From Chara braunii (taxonomy: Eukaryota > Streptophyta > Charophyceae > Charales > Characeae), in the NCBI GenBank assembly GCA_003427395.1, contig BFEA01000403.1, positions 106,520 through 132,423 on the forward strand: a stretch of DNA of 25,904 bases, given 5' to 3'. Position numbers and translations under genes: made by a program. Shown piece by piece: positions 9,830 through 19,200 of the stretch; positions within the stretch are counted from its first letter, which is position 1; each line of letters opens with the position of its first letter. Under the pieces are notes generated by a model. That model saw only the letters and a list, made by a program, of their open reading frames with translations. It had not been told where the DNA came from and did not search any database.

Positions 9830-10400
9830 CTTGGTCTTGTATAAATCTTGGTAAGCCACTTTCCCTACAAGAAGCGCTGTCGAAATTTCTACAAAATCAA
9901 GGAGTTAGTCAAAACTTTGACTTTTTCAGGATCCGACCATGATGACTTCTTTAACTTGGTAAAAATGTGAGGAGCCTCCCTTTCTAAAGGAGGTGCTGCC
10001 CAAATTTTTACTAATTCAAGGACTTAGCCAAAATTGGGCCCTGAAGGGTCAAATTCATTGTCCGGTCCCAAAACTTGGCCTTGTATAAATCTTGGACTAG
10101 CACTTTCCCTACGGGAAGCGCTGCCGAAATTTCTACAAAGCTAAGAAGTTGGTTGAGGTTTTGTCGTGACAGGGCCTAGACGTTATGCCTAAGATCAAGT
10201 CTGACTTAGTGTAGATCTGAGGGGCCTTCCTCTCTGAAGGAAATGCTACCCACATTTTTGTTAGGTCAGNGAGTTAGACAAATTTTGACTTTCTGNAATC
10301 CAAAGATTTTGGTTTTTNNACTAGTATATTTTCTGCGACGTCACTTTTCCTACGGGAAGCGCTGCCGAAATTTTCCTAAATTAGAGGAGTTAGCTTGTAT
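9830..10400. repeat. ~122-bp tandem repeat, alternating two subtypes
   Basis: Five diverged monomers are aligned on the block (G)AAGCGCTGCCGAAATTT at about 9873, 9995, 10118, 10241 and 10357, giving spacing near 122 bp. Monomers 1, 3 and 5 share CACTTT(T/C)CCTAC..GAAGCGCTG, while 2 and 4 share a GAGG-type variant (GGAGCCTCC.. and GGGGCCTTCC..), so a ~245-bp higher-order dimer is likely. Most monomers carry a small hairpin before the block, with differing but paired arms. Ns at 10270, 10296 and 10318-10319 reduce certainty. Confidence 0.75.
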
Positions 10401-11180
10401 TTCGACAGGTGGCGACGTACGTAGGAGAGACTATGTCATAGGCTACCTTTGACTTGGGCGCTGGCTAGAGATAAGGCTTAGACCTAGTTAAGTGTGGTGA
10501 CTTGGGTAAGATCGTGATATGGAGATTATCCTCCATGAGCTTATAGACTTAGCTTGAGATTGACCTATCTTGTGTTACAGGTCTGCTTGATCGATTGATT
10601 CAGGAGTTGGGGCTAGATTCAGCTTTGATCCTGTAAGGATCACATTCTGTTATCACAGATAACAGGTCGGTTGCCGACTCGTCGGTTTACGACTCAACCT
10701 CAACCCACTCTCCTTACTCAACCTAAAGAGGTTTTAGCCCTGGTGATCTTCTCTGTTTTGTTAAGGTTTCACCCGGACTTTTATTGAATGGCCATTGAAC
10801 AAAGGTACTGAGTATTTACTTAAGGTTGGTTGGTTGGAGGTTGGGGCTTGCATGGCTGAGGCAAAGGGTATGAGCATAGAGATTGGTTGGAGTTGACTCG
10901 ATGTAGTGCAAGGACTTCTGTTTGACTGTTTGATGTGATTGCAGGTATGTTCTGTGACTTGGATTATTGGATTGGACTGCCCTGCGATCTAGTATATGTG
11001 CATGAGGAGACCCACTGTGATTGTGAGATGTGATCGTCACACGTTCATTCCCATATGTGTGCATATGTGTGTATATGTCTATGTATGCGTATCTATGTAG
11101 GGTACTTGTGTGGCCTGAAAGGGGCCGCGTGCTAAGGAGTTAATCAGGGGTTCGGCTAGTAGAGAAAGGATGACCCCGTT
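10401..11180. other. Non-coding, hairpin-containing stretch
   Basis: No gene is seen. Several perfect hairpins occur, the clearest at 10647-10665 (8-bp arms, 3-nt loop). A TG/TA-rich simple stretch lies at about 11041-11100. If the LTR model holds, this is part of U3. Confidence 0.45.
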
Positions 11181-11192
11181 ACTTATATAAGT
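11181..11192 (+). promoter_or_regulatory. TATA-box candidate of the retroelement
   Basis: The 12-bp perfect palindrome ACTTATATAAGT contains TATATAA about 1 kb upstream of the primer-binding site. If it is the LTR promoter, transcription would start around 11210-11220 and the R-U5 part would be ~0.95 kb. No experimental support. Confidence 0.45.
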
Positions 11193-12175
11193 GTTTCTTG
11201 GAGATTGCTAGTCGGACGTTGGTCCTGGGCCGGGATTCAAGGCCCTTGTCCAGGACATCCCAAGCCCTAGGCCCTGCACTGAAGGGGACCCCCCTCGGGC
11301 AGAGCCTATTTGCCTTGACCGCCAGGGCACTCGGGCCGAAAGTCGGACGTGCCGCGGCGACCGCACGGCTAGTCCTTCAGCCGTGCAATGTCATGAAGGG
11401 CGGAACCTTCACGATACTTCGAGTATGACACGTAAGTGTCATAAGCGGTACTCGGATCCACGAGGGACCGCTCGATTATGGGCACTGCATAGTGCACCAT
11501 CTTCGCGACTGCTTGTGTGCGTTGGCATTGCTAGCCGATATGAGAAGGCCTACGCCCGCACGACTTTATATTAAGTCTCGCTCATGATGCTCAGCCGGTT
11601 CCCGCACCAGGAAGTTATGGGATGGACACTAAGGGACTAGGAGGGTGTCGCGTTGTATGTACTTTGCGTCGTTCAGTGCTCGTGTGCGTGTGCGCGTGTG
11701 CTTTACCTTGACGTACGTTATAGTGGTGTGCGCGAGGCGTGTGGGATACGTCCTAGTCGACCGGCGACGAGCCGTGCTTGGGACCTCAGCCCCCCAAGAT
11801 GTCGGTTCGCGTGCGGGTCCGATAGAGGCGTAGAACCGCGTGTACCCCTTATGCTACAGCGAATGAGAAACGCCCTCGGCTGGTCCACCTCTGCGATTGC
11901 AGCTGATCAGCTTTCGTACTGTGGATTGGTAGCTCGGCGGGGATACACCCACCGAAGGGAGGTGACAACTCCCGTAAGGTGGAGGTAGTCGTGCCTCGCG
12001 TAGGCCCTGTCCTGTTGTAGGGGCTCGCGAGAGGTATGGCTGGCGCACCAGGTCGGAGCGGCTTGTGGAAGCTCCGTGTGTGTACCACAACGGGATGTGT
12101 ACTCTGACTCCTGCGTGACGCGGCCGGGAGGGTCCCGCGCTACCTCTGAGTGGTGCCGGACCGATCCGCTCGACA
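11193..12175 (+). other. Putative R-U5 portion of the 5' LTR
   Basis: This GC-rich non-coding stretch has many perfect stem-loops, for example 11222-11256 (7-bp arms enclosing a nested 5-bp stem), 11363-11386 (8-bp arms) and 11425-11442 (7-bp arms). It ends in GACA just before the primer-binding site. Its assignment to the LTR follows from that site; no second copy lies in the window to confirm it. Confidence 0.45.
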
Positions 12176-12177
12176 GG

Positions 12178-12195
12178 TGGCGCCGTTGCCGGAGA
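12178..12195 (+). promoter_or_regulatory. Primer-binding site, tRNA-Asp type
   Basis: TGGCGCCGTTGCCGG matches the complement of the plant-type tRNA-Asp(GUC) 3' end including CCA, over 15 bases. Sites of this type are known from plant Athila/Tat-group Ty3/gypsy elements. It lies two bases after a GACA end and 270 bases before gag, as expected for minus-strand priming. Confidence 0.85.
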
Positions 12196-12289
12196 TGACG
12201 GTTGCCTGCCGTTGTCCCTGGTGGAACGACATCCAGGTATTAGGATAAGAAAGAAATCAGGCATGAGTGGGGAATTCGAAGTGAGTCTA

Positions 12290-12298
12290 TAGGTAAGG
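12290..12298 (+). promoter_or_regulatory. Splice-donor-like site in the leader
   Basis: AG followed by GTAAGG (GT at 12293) is a good plant 5' splice-site match. It lies between the primer-binding site and the gag start, where retroviruses keep their major donor. A second candidate, AA followed by GTGAGT, begins at 12281. The relevance is a matching acceptor before the 3' ORF. Predicted only. Confidence 0.4.
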
Positions 12299-12465
12299 GT
12301 ATAGGAGAGATTGCATGACTATAGTAACTATGTGGAGAAACTCACTGCTTAGGTAGACCTTGTGAATGTAGGTCTGGGAGCGAAAGGGGCGTGGGTGTCA
12401 GTTAAAGTCTGAAACGCCCGAGAGCTAAGTGGTTAGCTCAATAGGCTTATGCTAGAGTGAGTGTG

Positions 12466-14736
12466 ATGAATAAAGTTGCCTGTGTACCTCGTCTTACTAC
12501 AGGGAAGTTAAGTAAAGGACAGGCTACTAAAATGACAGGCGGCATAGGCGACAGTTCAGGCAAGGTCCTGACCCTCGATGATCTCATCGAGGCGATGGAC
12601 AAGCGGGATAGAACGCCGAGGAATGTCCCCAAAGTCAACACCTTCCACTTCAATGGGGAACGGGTGTCTGAATGGCTGGACCTAGTAGAGGAAGCCTTGG
12701 TGGGAGTACCAGACGAGACGAAATTCAAATGCATCCTGCAGTATGTGCTCCATAAGCACCATCCGGAAGTACAGAAGGTGGTCGACGACGCCAATGGCGA
12801 CTGGGCTAAATTTAAGGAAGGAATGCAGCGGAAGTATAGGTTGGGGGATGACCTGCTGACTATGGCGGACCTAGAGGCAATGAATAGGGACGACTTCACC
12901 ACCATTGGGGCATTCCTGCAAGAATTCAAAAAGAAGGCAAGAAAGGTACATGGGATATCAGAGGAGGCGCAGTGCGCCGTCTTCCTGGGACTGCTCACCG
13001 CATCTGAGACAGTTTAGCTAACAAGCCATGAGGGAGGAAATGCCAAACTTACCTGGGCCACCATTGACAGAGGGGTGGAGGTTGGAGGCCTCGACCAGGT
13101 CGAGCAGCACCAGGTGAGGCTGCAGAGGCAGAAACGGAAGGACAGGGATGCGGCTGGGTCGCCAGGAGTAAAGAAGATCATAACCGACGTATTAGCAGGG
13201 CTAGACCCGGTGATACAGCGGAAGGTGACCGCGACAGTCCAGGAAAAAGGCAAGGGAGCCGTGGTAGAGGAGGCTACCCAGGAGGGATGGGAAGAGGAGG
13301 AGCCGGTACCTCCACACCTTACGAAGGCGCAGCGTAAGCAGCGCAATCTAGCACAAGGCGGACAAGGGTCAGGAAAGGGCCAGGCACCTCGAGTAGTGGT
13401 AGCAGCATCTCCGAGCTCGTCCGGGCCGTCAAGTAGTGCGGGCCCGTCGCAAGCACCAGTGCCACCATTTGGGCACTGGCCGTAGCCCCTAATTAATACC
13501 TATGTACCCTGGGGTGGCCCAACGCCGTCTGGACAGGTAATACCCTATGCTGGGCCCCAGGCGAGTATACCACCTCCGAGCTACCCCACCGCCCAGACTC
13601 AGCCAGTGGTACCGCCTACGCCAACGCCCACACAAAGTTCACAAGGCAGTGTGGCAAGTGGTGGTAGTCAAGGCCCAGGGAACCAGGGGAATGGGGGAAG
13701 GGGCGGTGGACGAGGACGTGGCAGAAATGGCGGTGGCCGAGGGGGCCAATGGGGCAACCAAGGTGGCCGAGGAGGCCAATGGGGCAACCAAGGTGGCCAA
13801 GGCAATCAAGGCGGCCAAGACAACCAAGGGAATCAAGGTGGTGGAAGGGCCCGTTTTGACTGGAAAAGTGCTATATGCCAGCACTGTGAGCAGCAGGGCC
13901 ACACTATTAGGTTTTGCAACATACGGAGAGAGGACGAGAAAAATGAACTGATTTATTCTAATATGGATGGGGACATTTACGACCAATTTGGAGATTTTAT
14001 TGATAGGAAGGCCGGTGGAGTTAGGGCGGAGGCCCAACGAAGGTTGGCAGCACGACAACCACCCCCTGCCACGTTCAGGCTATGACAGGAGAAGGAGGAA
14101 CTGCCAGTTGGAGTTGAGGAAGTAGGAAGTGACGAGGAAGTGACCCAGAGGCTACAGGCCGGGGATGTAAGAGAGAAGCCCATAATCATCGAGTCGGACG
14201 AGGAGGGTGACGATGAAAAGGTAGAGCCGGCGGTAGTCCTGCTGAGTAAGATGGAGGACTTATTGGACAAGGTAGGGAGATACCAACGGAAGTTGGTAGA
14301 CCTCTGCGAGGGAGTGAAGGAATGGAGGGCTAACCTCCCCAAGGTCTTCCTTTATGACTCTGGTCCGGAATCCATGCCAGGGCGGCCCGGAGTGACCACT
14401 GTGGGGACGGGCCCGCGATCAGGGATGATGACTAGGCCCCCTACCCCACAAGCTAGGCTGGCTCAGGCAGCCCGCACTCGAAGCCAAGCCAAGGCAGGTG
14501 CAAGTCAGGGACCTCCTCGGAAGGAACCAGAACCTGAAAAGAGGAAGGAAACTGTAGAGGTAGAGGATGATGATGATGATGAAGGGGAAGATGACTGGTT
14601 ACGTCAGGAAGAAGATCAAAGGGCCGAACAGCGAGCCAAGCAAAGAGGAAGCCAGGAAGAAGTGGAACCCGTCATGAGGGACGTGCCACCAAAGAGAAAG
14701 AAGTATGCGTCCGACTATAGGAGGGGTTTGATGTAG
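12466..14736 (+). pseudogene. gag: Gag polyprotein (decayed)
   Basis: Gag would form the cytoplasmic virus-like particle and package the element RNA. One frame runs from ATG 12466 to TAG 14734-14736. The capsid-like part has FHFNGERVSEWLDLVEEAL near its N-terminus and DWAKFKEGMQRKY about 45 residues later. A Gly/Arg/Gln-rich region with near-repeats of GGQWGNQ follows (about 13680-13840). Then comes a complete CCHC zinc knuckle, CQHCEQQGHTIRFC (13876-13917), followed by a DGDIYDQFGDFIDR motif and an acidic, coiled-coil-like tail. In-frame stops at 13015 (TAG), 13483 (TAG) and 14083 (TGA) break it, each compatible with a C-to-T change. The 12457 GTG upstream is less likely as start than ATG 12466. 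The alternative that the stops are read through is unlikely given the decay of pol. Confidence 0.85.
14724..14730 (+). promoter_or_regulatory. Candidate -1 ribosomal slippery heptamer between gag and pro
   Basis: GGGTTTG is read in the gag frame as G GGT TTG, the canonical X XXY YYZ form, two codons before the gag stop at 14734. A -1 slip moves directly into the open protease frame. An 8-bp perfect stem (14757-14764 with 14782-14789) lies about 26 nt downstream, farther than the usual spacer. Z = G is a weak choice in eukaryotes. A decay frameshift at this spot is the alternative. Confidence 0.5.
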
Positions 14737-15601
14737 AGCGAGTGATTGACAGGATGCTTGAGGGCCATAATGATCTAGTGACCCTCAAGGAGATCCTGAC
14801 ATCTGCGCCTAGACTCCGCAACGAGTTGAAGGGTAGGCTGTCAAGGCGACTGGTGTCGAACGTCCACCTCAGCGTGATCCTACCCAAGGAGATGGAGTGG
14901 GCGGAGCTAGGGACAAAAATGGATTGGAAGTGTGTAGCTTGCGACATAGTGGATCTAGCGGTAAAGGGCTCCAAGTGCACGGCCATGGTAGATACGGGTG
15001 CCGAAATGAATATTATCCGGGAGACCGACGCCGTCAGATTTGGACTGGAGATAGACCGCTTGGACTGCGGTATCCTGCATGGTGCCAATAACAAGGCCGT
15101 ATTTTGTGGAACAACCTCAAATGTGCTACTGGAGATTGGCAGGGTGAAGGCGCGGGCCTGTTTCTTTGTGATGCCTGATGTGGACCACAGTATCCTCCTG
15201 GGGAGGTCCTTCCTATGCAGGACAAAGACCTTGATGTATAATAAGCATGATGGGTCCTTGATCTTGATTTTATGTGATCCAGCATGCGGGAATTACGAAG
15301 TGATTACCTGCCGGAACACTGGGCCAAGGAGCCTCAGGAACAGGCCCAACCCTGGCTCTTTCACGATTGAGGAGTCAGAAGATGCGCATCGGAGGCTTAG
15401 GGAAGAACCCGAGGAGGAAGTAGAAGGAGAAGCCTTCTCGCTCAGCCTGTCGGATGTGGGAAAGGCCATGGATATGGTGGCCACGCACGAGATGACCGAT
15501 CCGGATGCCATTCAGGCGCTGAGGGAGCAGGTTCTGGAGTACCCCCGGATAGGGGAAATGGAGTTGGTCTACCGGCTTCCTAAGGGGGGAATGGACCCGG
15601 C
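14730..15601 (+). pseudogene. pro: Aspartic protease part of pol
   Basis: In frame 3 the segment encodes a retropepsin that would cut the Gag-Pol precursor. The active-site triad context is VDTGAEMNII (D-T-G-A codons at 14991-15002), and the second conserved element is ILLGRSFL near 15194-15220. The part before the protease resembles a linker joined to gag by the frame change at 14724-14730. The frame closes at 15615-15617 (TAG), but coding similarity has already moved to frame 2 by about 15602, so a frameshift lies near 15590-15602. The protease domain itself looks intact. Confidence 0.8.
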
Positions 15602-16880
15602 GGTGGCGCAGGCATAGGCACGAGCGGCAAGTCAGCCTTTTTTAGGGGCCGGCTCAAGAAGGGTGTCCAAAGGCGGTACAAAACGATAGACAAAAAGTGC
15701 CGCCCAGTTCTTGTTCTGGTTACCGAGGACGAGGAGGTGTACTACGAACGGGAGCGAGCGTTGATACGGCGGATGAGGGAAAATGCGTCAGAAGGGCCAT
15801 GCCGTATCAATGAGGAAAACGAAGGAAAGTTGATAATGGGGGAACCGGACTTTCTACTACCGCGGGAAAGAGCCCTGATGGTGGAGCTGATGAAGAAAAG
15901 ACATCGCGTTCAGCGACGAGGAGCGTGGCAGGTTGGGTGTGAACAAGATTTCAATGATCCGCATCCATACCGTGCCGCACGAGCCATGGAATCTAAGAGG
16001 GGCGCGATATCCGGATCCGGACGAAGAGAAGAAGGTAGTGGACTACCTCGATGGCAAAATACGTACGCACGTCGCCGACTACTCGAGCGGACCCTACGCA
16101 TCCCCGTGGTTTTGTTTTATTAATCCCAATGGGACACTAAGGTGGGTACAGGACTTGCAGAGACTGGATGCGGTGACAATGCGGGATGCAGGTGGGCTAC
16201 CAAATGCTGATGCGCTGTCGGAATCGTGCGCTGGGAGACCGATAATTTCACTTATTGACCTCTATTCCGGATATGACCAATATCCGGTCTACCCGCCGGA
16301 CCGACCAGTGACAGCTATGCACACGCCTCGAGGGCTTATCCACATGAATGTGGCTCCGCAAGGGTGGACGAATGTGGTGGCAATGGTCCAGAGGAATATG
16401 ACCCGGGTCATGCAGACAGTTAGTCCACACATCACGCAGCCATACATCGATGACCTGACAGTGAAAGGGCCACGAAAAAGGGAAGACGATGAGGTCCTAC
16501 CTGGAGTAAGGCGGTTTGTTTGGAGGCACGTTCAGGACCTTGATAAAGTCTTGGGCTTGCTTTAGGAGTACAACCTTACGGCCAGTGGGCCTAAGTCTAA
16601 GCACTGTATGAGGGAAATGACTATCTTGGGGTTCGTTTGTAACGAGAACGGCCGACGACCGGATGTTAAGAAGACGGATAAGATAGTTGAGTGGGCGGTG
16701 CCATTCCGTTCTGTAACAGATGTTAGGAGCTTCCTAGGTACGTGTGGGTTTTGGAGGTTCTTCGTCAAGAACTCTGCGGCAAAAACAGAGCAATTAAGGA
16801 AGCTGGTCCGACAGGATCAGGAGTGGACCTGGGGTGAGGATCAGAAAGAGGCTGTGGCCAACATGAAAGAGGAGTTCCGG
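15602..16880 (+). pseudogene. pol: Reverse transcriptase part of pol
   Basis: The domain would copy element RNA into DNA. It starts in frame 2 (GTSGKSAFFRGRLKKG), shifts to frame 3 near 15895-15906, and then carries the RT motifs: ASPWFCFINPNGTLRWVQDL, the motif-A aspartate in SLIDLYSGYDQ, a PQGW motif, and the catalytic YIDD at 16443-16454. A TAG at 16563-16565 interrupts the thumb/connection region, after which the same frame continues with ILGFVCNENGRRPDVKK and the FLGTCGFWRFF motif typical of Ty3/gypsy. Catalytic residues are kept, but the frame change and stop make it non-functional as it stands. Confidence 0.88.
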
Positions 16881-17225
16881 GAAGGAGGATTGGTGCTGGG
16901 AGCGCCCGATTATGACGCTACGGAGACGAGACCATTTATTGTGGAAACCGATGCAGGACCGACGACCTTGGGTGCAGTTCTAATCCAAGCAGACATCAAG
17001 GGGAGGGAGAGGCCGTTGCGCTTTGAGAGTCGCACGCTGTGTACGTAAGAAAGAAACTACTCTCAATTCAAGAGGGAGACTCTTGCCGTCCTTCATTGCC
17101 TGCGGATTTTTCGAAACTATATCTTTGGCAGGAGGTTCATCTTAAGGGTAGACCCAACGACTCTGGCTTTCTCCCTGAGAAATTATGTTCCGTCTGATTC
17201 AATAGTTACCAGATGGTTGACATAC
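16881..17225 (+). pseudogene. pol: RNase H part of pol
   Basis: RNase H would degrade the RNA strand of the RNA-DNA hybrid. Acidic residues are visible in order: the ETDAGPTTLGAVL motif, the glutamate in FKRETLAVLHCL, and the aspartate in RVDPTTLAF. A TAA at 17046-17048 breaks it in the middle, and the frame shifts from 3 to 1 near 17220-17230, just before the connector FELERIPGNKNRADGLSR. It continues directly from the RT and leads into the integrase. Confidence 0.82.
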
Positions 17226-19035
17226 ATTCTGGATGTTCAACTTCGAGTTGGAACGGATCCCAGGGAACAAGAACAGGGCAGATGGGCTAAGTCGCATCAA
17301 CTGGGATAGGCAGGATGGGGAAGCTGTAGAGGATGCGCCTCCAGTTGATGGTTTTCTGGACCAGGACGAGGACATCCGCCTCCACATCAATAAGTGGTCC
17401 CCGCGAGTCCCCAGCTGCGTTGACCATCCTATCTGGCACGCGCCTAAGGGGTATGAGCGAAGAGTTGAGTTGGTGCTCAAGCCTTTCGAAGAAGAGGATC
17501 CCTGGGGTGGTAAGGACGTCCAATGGATGACTAAGTTGGCACTCACAGGTAGTCATTGTATGGTGGATGAGGTACGGACAATAGAGGAGGGCCCGGACAG
17601 GGTAAGACGTCACGAGGAAGTAATGGGAGGAATGTACCTCCTCGTCAACACGCTTCTGCAGGAGTCCCTTGATTTGGAAAACTCGCTAAATCCAGCCGAA
17701 GGAGGAGATACTGTGTTGGAGAGTCAGGATGACGAGTTTGAAGAGGGAGAGATCAAGGAGGCATTCCGCGCAGAGGAGTATAAAGGGATTTACCTAGAGT
17801 TGGGACTTCTCTTATCCTGTGAGATGCGTGATAGAGGCGCAAGCCATAGGGCGCAGATGATGAGGGATCGCTACCTAGTAAGGGACGGTCATCTCTTCGT
17901 AAGAAGGAAAGTAGGGAACCCCAGGCGGGCGGTATGTGGTCGCAACCATCAGATCGACGTCATAGCAGCACTTCACGATGGCATTGTAGGCGGACACCGG
18001 AAAATTACTGCCACATATGCCAAAATAAGTGAGCTATACTACTGGGACAGGATGATGGAGATGGTTGGGAAATTTTGTCGTTCCTGTGTGCCGTGCCAGG
18101 AGCAGTCTCGTCTAAGGCCAGGAGAGCCACTGCATCCAAGGCTGGAGAGAGAGGTCGGGGCCGTAGTACACCTTGACCTATTGTTCATGCCCCTTGGAGA
18201 TCATGGCTACAACTATATCTTTGATGCGCGCGATAACCTATCTGGCTTCGTAGATGGACGGGCAATCCGTACGAAGACTGGGCCAGTTCTGGTCAGCTGC
18301 ATCGAGGAGTATTACCTACGCTGCCCGTTCGTTAGGGAATTCGTAATGGACAGGGGGTCGGAGTTCACCTGTCAGGAGGTGCAAGAGTTGCTGTCAAGAT
18401 ATGGGGTAGTAGCTAACTACACCACGACCGCCCACCCACAGGCAAATGCTCGGGTGGAAAGGGGTCATAGTACCATTACGACTCTATTAGCAAAATGGAC
18501 CGAAGGTAAGCCCAGCCAGTGGCCAAGGTATCTGAGGGCCGCCTTCTTCGTTGAGAACATCACAGTGAAAAGGACCACTAAGTACGCGCCGGCCACACTG
18601 TGGTATGGAAGACATGCTACCTTTCCAATCGAGAGCTTCCTAAAGACTTGCAGGCGTCAGGACTGAGAGGTAAATCTATCTTTCGAAGAATTGCTCGATA
18701 TTCGAGCTCGGCAGGTGGGTGCAATTGAGGAAAGGGTCCAAGAGGCATCCGACCAGGTAGAGAGGAGCCGTATGAACGATAAGGCTCGCTGGGACCAGTC
18801 GGCTCGTGTAAGAAAGGTACCCTTGGTAGTTGGGGACGTCGTGCTCTTGTATGATTCATCCCTGGAAAAACAATGGTCCAGAAAACTGGACAAGAGGTGG
18901 TTGGGTCCCTATCGGATCGTGCGATGGGGAGAGTTCGGCGCATACCAGATCGAGGAGTTGAATGGAACAGAGTGGAAAGACTAGGTGTCAGGGACGAGGT
19001 TGAAGAAATTCGTGGCCAGAGAAGAGGTGAGATAG
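17226..19035 (+). pseudogene. pol: Integrase part of pol
   Basis: Integrase would insert the cDNA into the host genome. The frame-1 segment includes a zinc-binding HHCC region (LHDGIVGGH, then CRSCVPC, about 17970-18100). Its catalytic core has D at 18175, D at 18349 and E at 18457; the last two are separated by exactly 35 residues, the classical D,D(35)E spacing. A C-terminal GPY-type module (RWLGPYRIV) and a GTRLKKF motif follow. TGA at 18664-18666 and TAG at 18982-18984 interrupt the frame, which ends at TAG 19033-19035. No chromodomain is recognisable after GTRLKKF, which argues against the chromovirus branch. Confidence 0.88.
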
Positions 19036-19053
19036 GCAACCCAGTCCCCTTAG

Positions 19054-19059
19054 AATAAA
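19054..19059 (+). terminator. AATAAA polyadenylation-signal candidate after pol
   Basis: AATAAA lies 19 bases after the integrase stop. It might end a gag-pol transcript before the 3' ORF, but a single hexamer is weak evidence. Confidence 0.25.
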
Positions 19060-19160
19060 ATAGATGCGTTTGTAGATTAGAAGGATTGCTTGGGGGCATG
19101 TGCTTGGTTTGGCCTGAGTGTGTCTCTTCGTCGCCTATTTGCTTACCCTGGCACGTACCG

Positions 19161-19186
19161 GTTGTCTCCTTCGCCTGTTGTGCAGG
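19161..19186 (+). promoter_or_regulatory. Splice-acceptor-like site before the 3' ORF
   Basis: A pyrimidine-rich tract ends in TGCAG at 19185, followed by G, and the ATG of the 3' ORF is 15 bases downstream. Together with the leader donor near 12293 this would allow a spliced subgenomic mRNA, as retroviruses use for env. Predicted only. Confidence 0.45.
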
Positions 19187-19200
19187 ACCGACTTGCAGCC

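Larger units (their letters stand above)
3474..12175 (+). mobile_element. Putative giant 5' LTR of the Ty3/gypsy element (hypothesis)
   Basis: The interval begins TGTC, where the large direct repeat starts, and ends GACA two bases before the tRNA-Asp primer-binding site at 12178, giving a 4-bp inverted terminal repeat as expected for an LTR. The matching downstream copy begins at 23647 and runs off the window, so only the first ~2.25 kb can be compared. Nothing in 21750-25904 resembles the last few hundred bases before 12175, which fits a 3' LTR whose end lies outside the window. At ~8.7 kb this would be exceptionally long for an LTR. Nested insertions or a coincidental dispersed repeat would also explain the data, and there is no convincing polypurine tract just before 23647. 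Confidence 0.4.

Noticed and set aside
15910-16101. Minus-strand ORFs overlapping pol
   Set aside because: They are shadows of the reverse-transcriptase coding strand.
19090-19200. Upstream GTG start extending the 3' ORF
   Set aside because: The ATG at 19201 follows a good splice-acceptor-like site and begins the basic N-terminus. The extension from 19090 has no supporting feature and starts without an ATG.
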